Assembly (NCBI GenBank): GCA_033439265.1
Contig: JAVTVX010000012.1
Span: 35,342,261-35,406,260, forward strand
DNA length: 64,000 nt
Reading direction: 5' to 3'
DNA from: Dillenia suffruticosa
Taxonomy: Eukaryota > Streptophyta > Magnoliopsida > Dilleniales > Dilleniaceae
Under the pieces are notes generated by a model. That model worked only from the letters and a program-made list of their open reading frames with translations, had not been told where the DNA came from and did not search any database. Made by a program: the position numbers and the translations under genes. This document shows positions 63,923 through 64,000 of this stretch, piece by piece (position 1 is the stretch's first letter; each line of letters starts with the position of its first letter).

Positions 63923-64000
63923 ATCCCCCATATGTATGTATGTAGCCCTTACCACGCCTCCTTAGGAGCCAGGAATCGAATTGAACAGGTTCTGGTTCTA
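61671..64000 (+). CDS. API5: API5-like protein (apoptosis inhibitor 5), 5' part
   Basis: API5 is a nuclear helical-repeat (HEAT/ARM-like) protein. In animals it restrains apoptosis; in rice it is needed for timely tapetal cell death together with DEAD-box helicases. Exons seen: 61671-61757, 62091-62261, 62430-62529, 62616-62681, with phases 0, 0, 1 and 2 bases owed to the next exon, giving about 141 residues. Diagnostic sequence: LIDKLYEFGERLNEAKDKSQ, VEDYEGIIAAASKS, AKQLAAQLLPRFFKFFPDLS, VRVQAIRGLPLFCKDTP, EENVERDAANKALMSLLRQ. The start follows a CT-rich leader. From 62682 to the end of the window no further exon was found, so intron 4 exceeds 1.3 kb and the gene continues past the window; the expected next residues would begin A/G-SLTALF. 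Full-length plant API5 has more than 500 residues, so only about a quarter is here. Confidence 0.92.

Overview
This is nuclear DNA of a flowering plant, almost certainly a core eudicot. It is AT-rich, its genes have many introns with GT-AG borders, CT/GA microsatellites sit in several leaders, and the remains of CACTA, LINE and SINE elements are common. The species cannot be named from the sequence. All gene models were spliced by hand from family motifs, reading frame and intron phase; no search was run.

Left part (1-32 kb): a GDSL esterase/lipase cluster. Three full five-exon genes are present: GDSL-1 (2976-7253, +, 363 aa), GDSL-2 (22556-25976, +, 366 aa) and GDSL-3 (28067-31796, -, 356 aa). 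Three broken relatives lie among them. A segment of about 4.6-6.7 kb, running from intron 3 of GDSL-1 to the last exon of GDSL-2, occurs twice (about 5440-10079 and 19300-25950). Each copy keeps one good gene and carries one ruined gene, in opposite combination. A SINE in the first copy has its empty site preserved in the second. The two copies are separated by repeats, a probable spliced non-coding transcript with tandemly duplicated leader modules (about 14.2-16.2 kb, -), and a CACTA transposon ruin with a recognisable TNP2 piece (about 17.1-19.2 kb).

Middle (32-42.8 kb): gene-poor. It holds a 1288-bp non-autonomous CACTA element with matching ends and a 3-bp target duplication just upstream of GDSL-3, a 5S rRNA pseudogene, a decayed RTE-type LINE reverse transcriptase, and AT-rich sequence with SINE-like repeats.

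Right part (42.8-64 kb): single-copy housekeeping-type genes. SNI1 (42824-50624, -, 15 coding exons, 478 aa) is a SMC5/6-associated regulator of immunity and DNA repair. A tRNA-Glu(CUC) gene lies 215 bp upstream of its start codon on the same strand. Next come a truncated class III peroxidase pseudogene (51275-52968, -), a small conserved-looking gene of unknown function that seems to use a 12-nt micro-exon (55.8-58.7 kb, +), a LINE RNase H relic, and the first four coding exons of API5 (from 61671, +), which runs off the window.

The genes do not form a pathway. The GDSL enzymes are predicted secreted hydrolases that arose by local duplication; SNI1 and API5 are intracellular. The most informative structure is the reciprocally decayed GDSL duplication. 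No wholly new system was identified.
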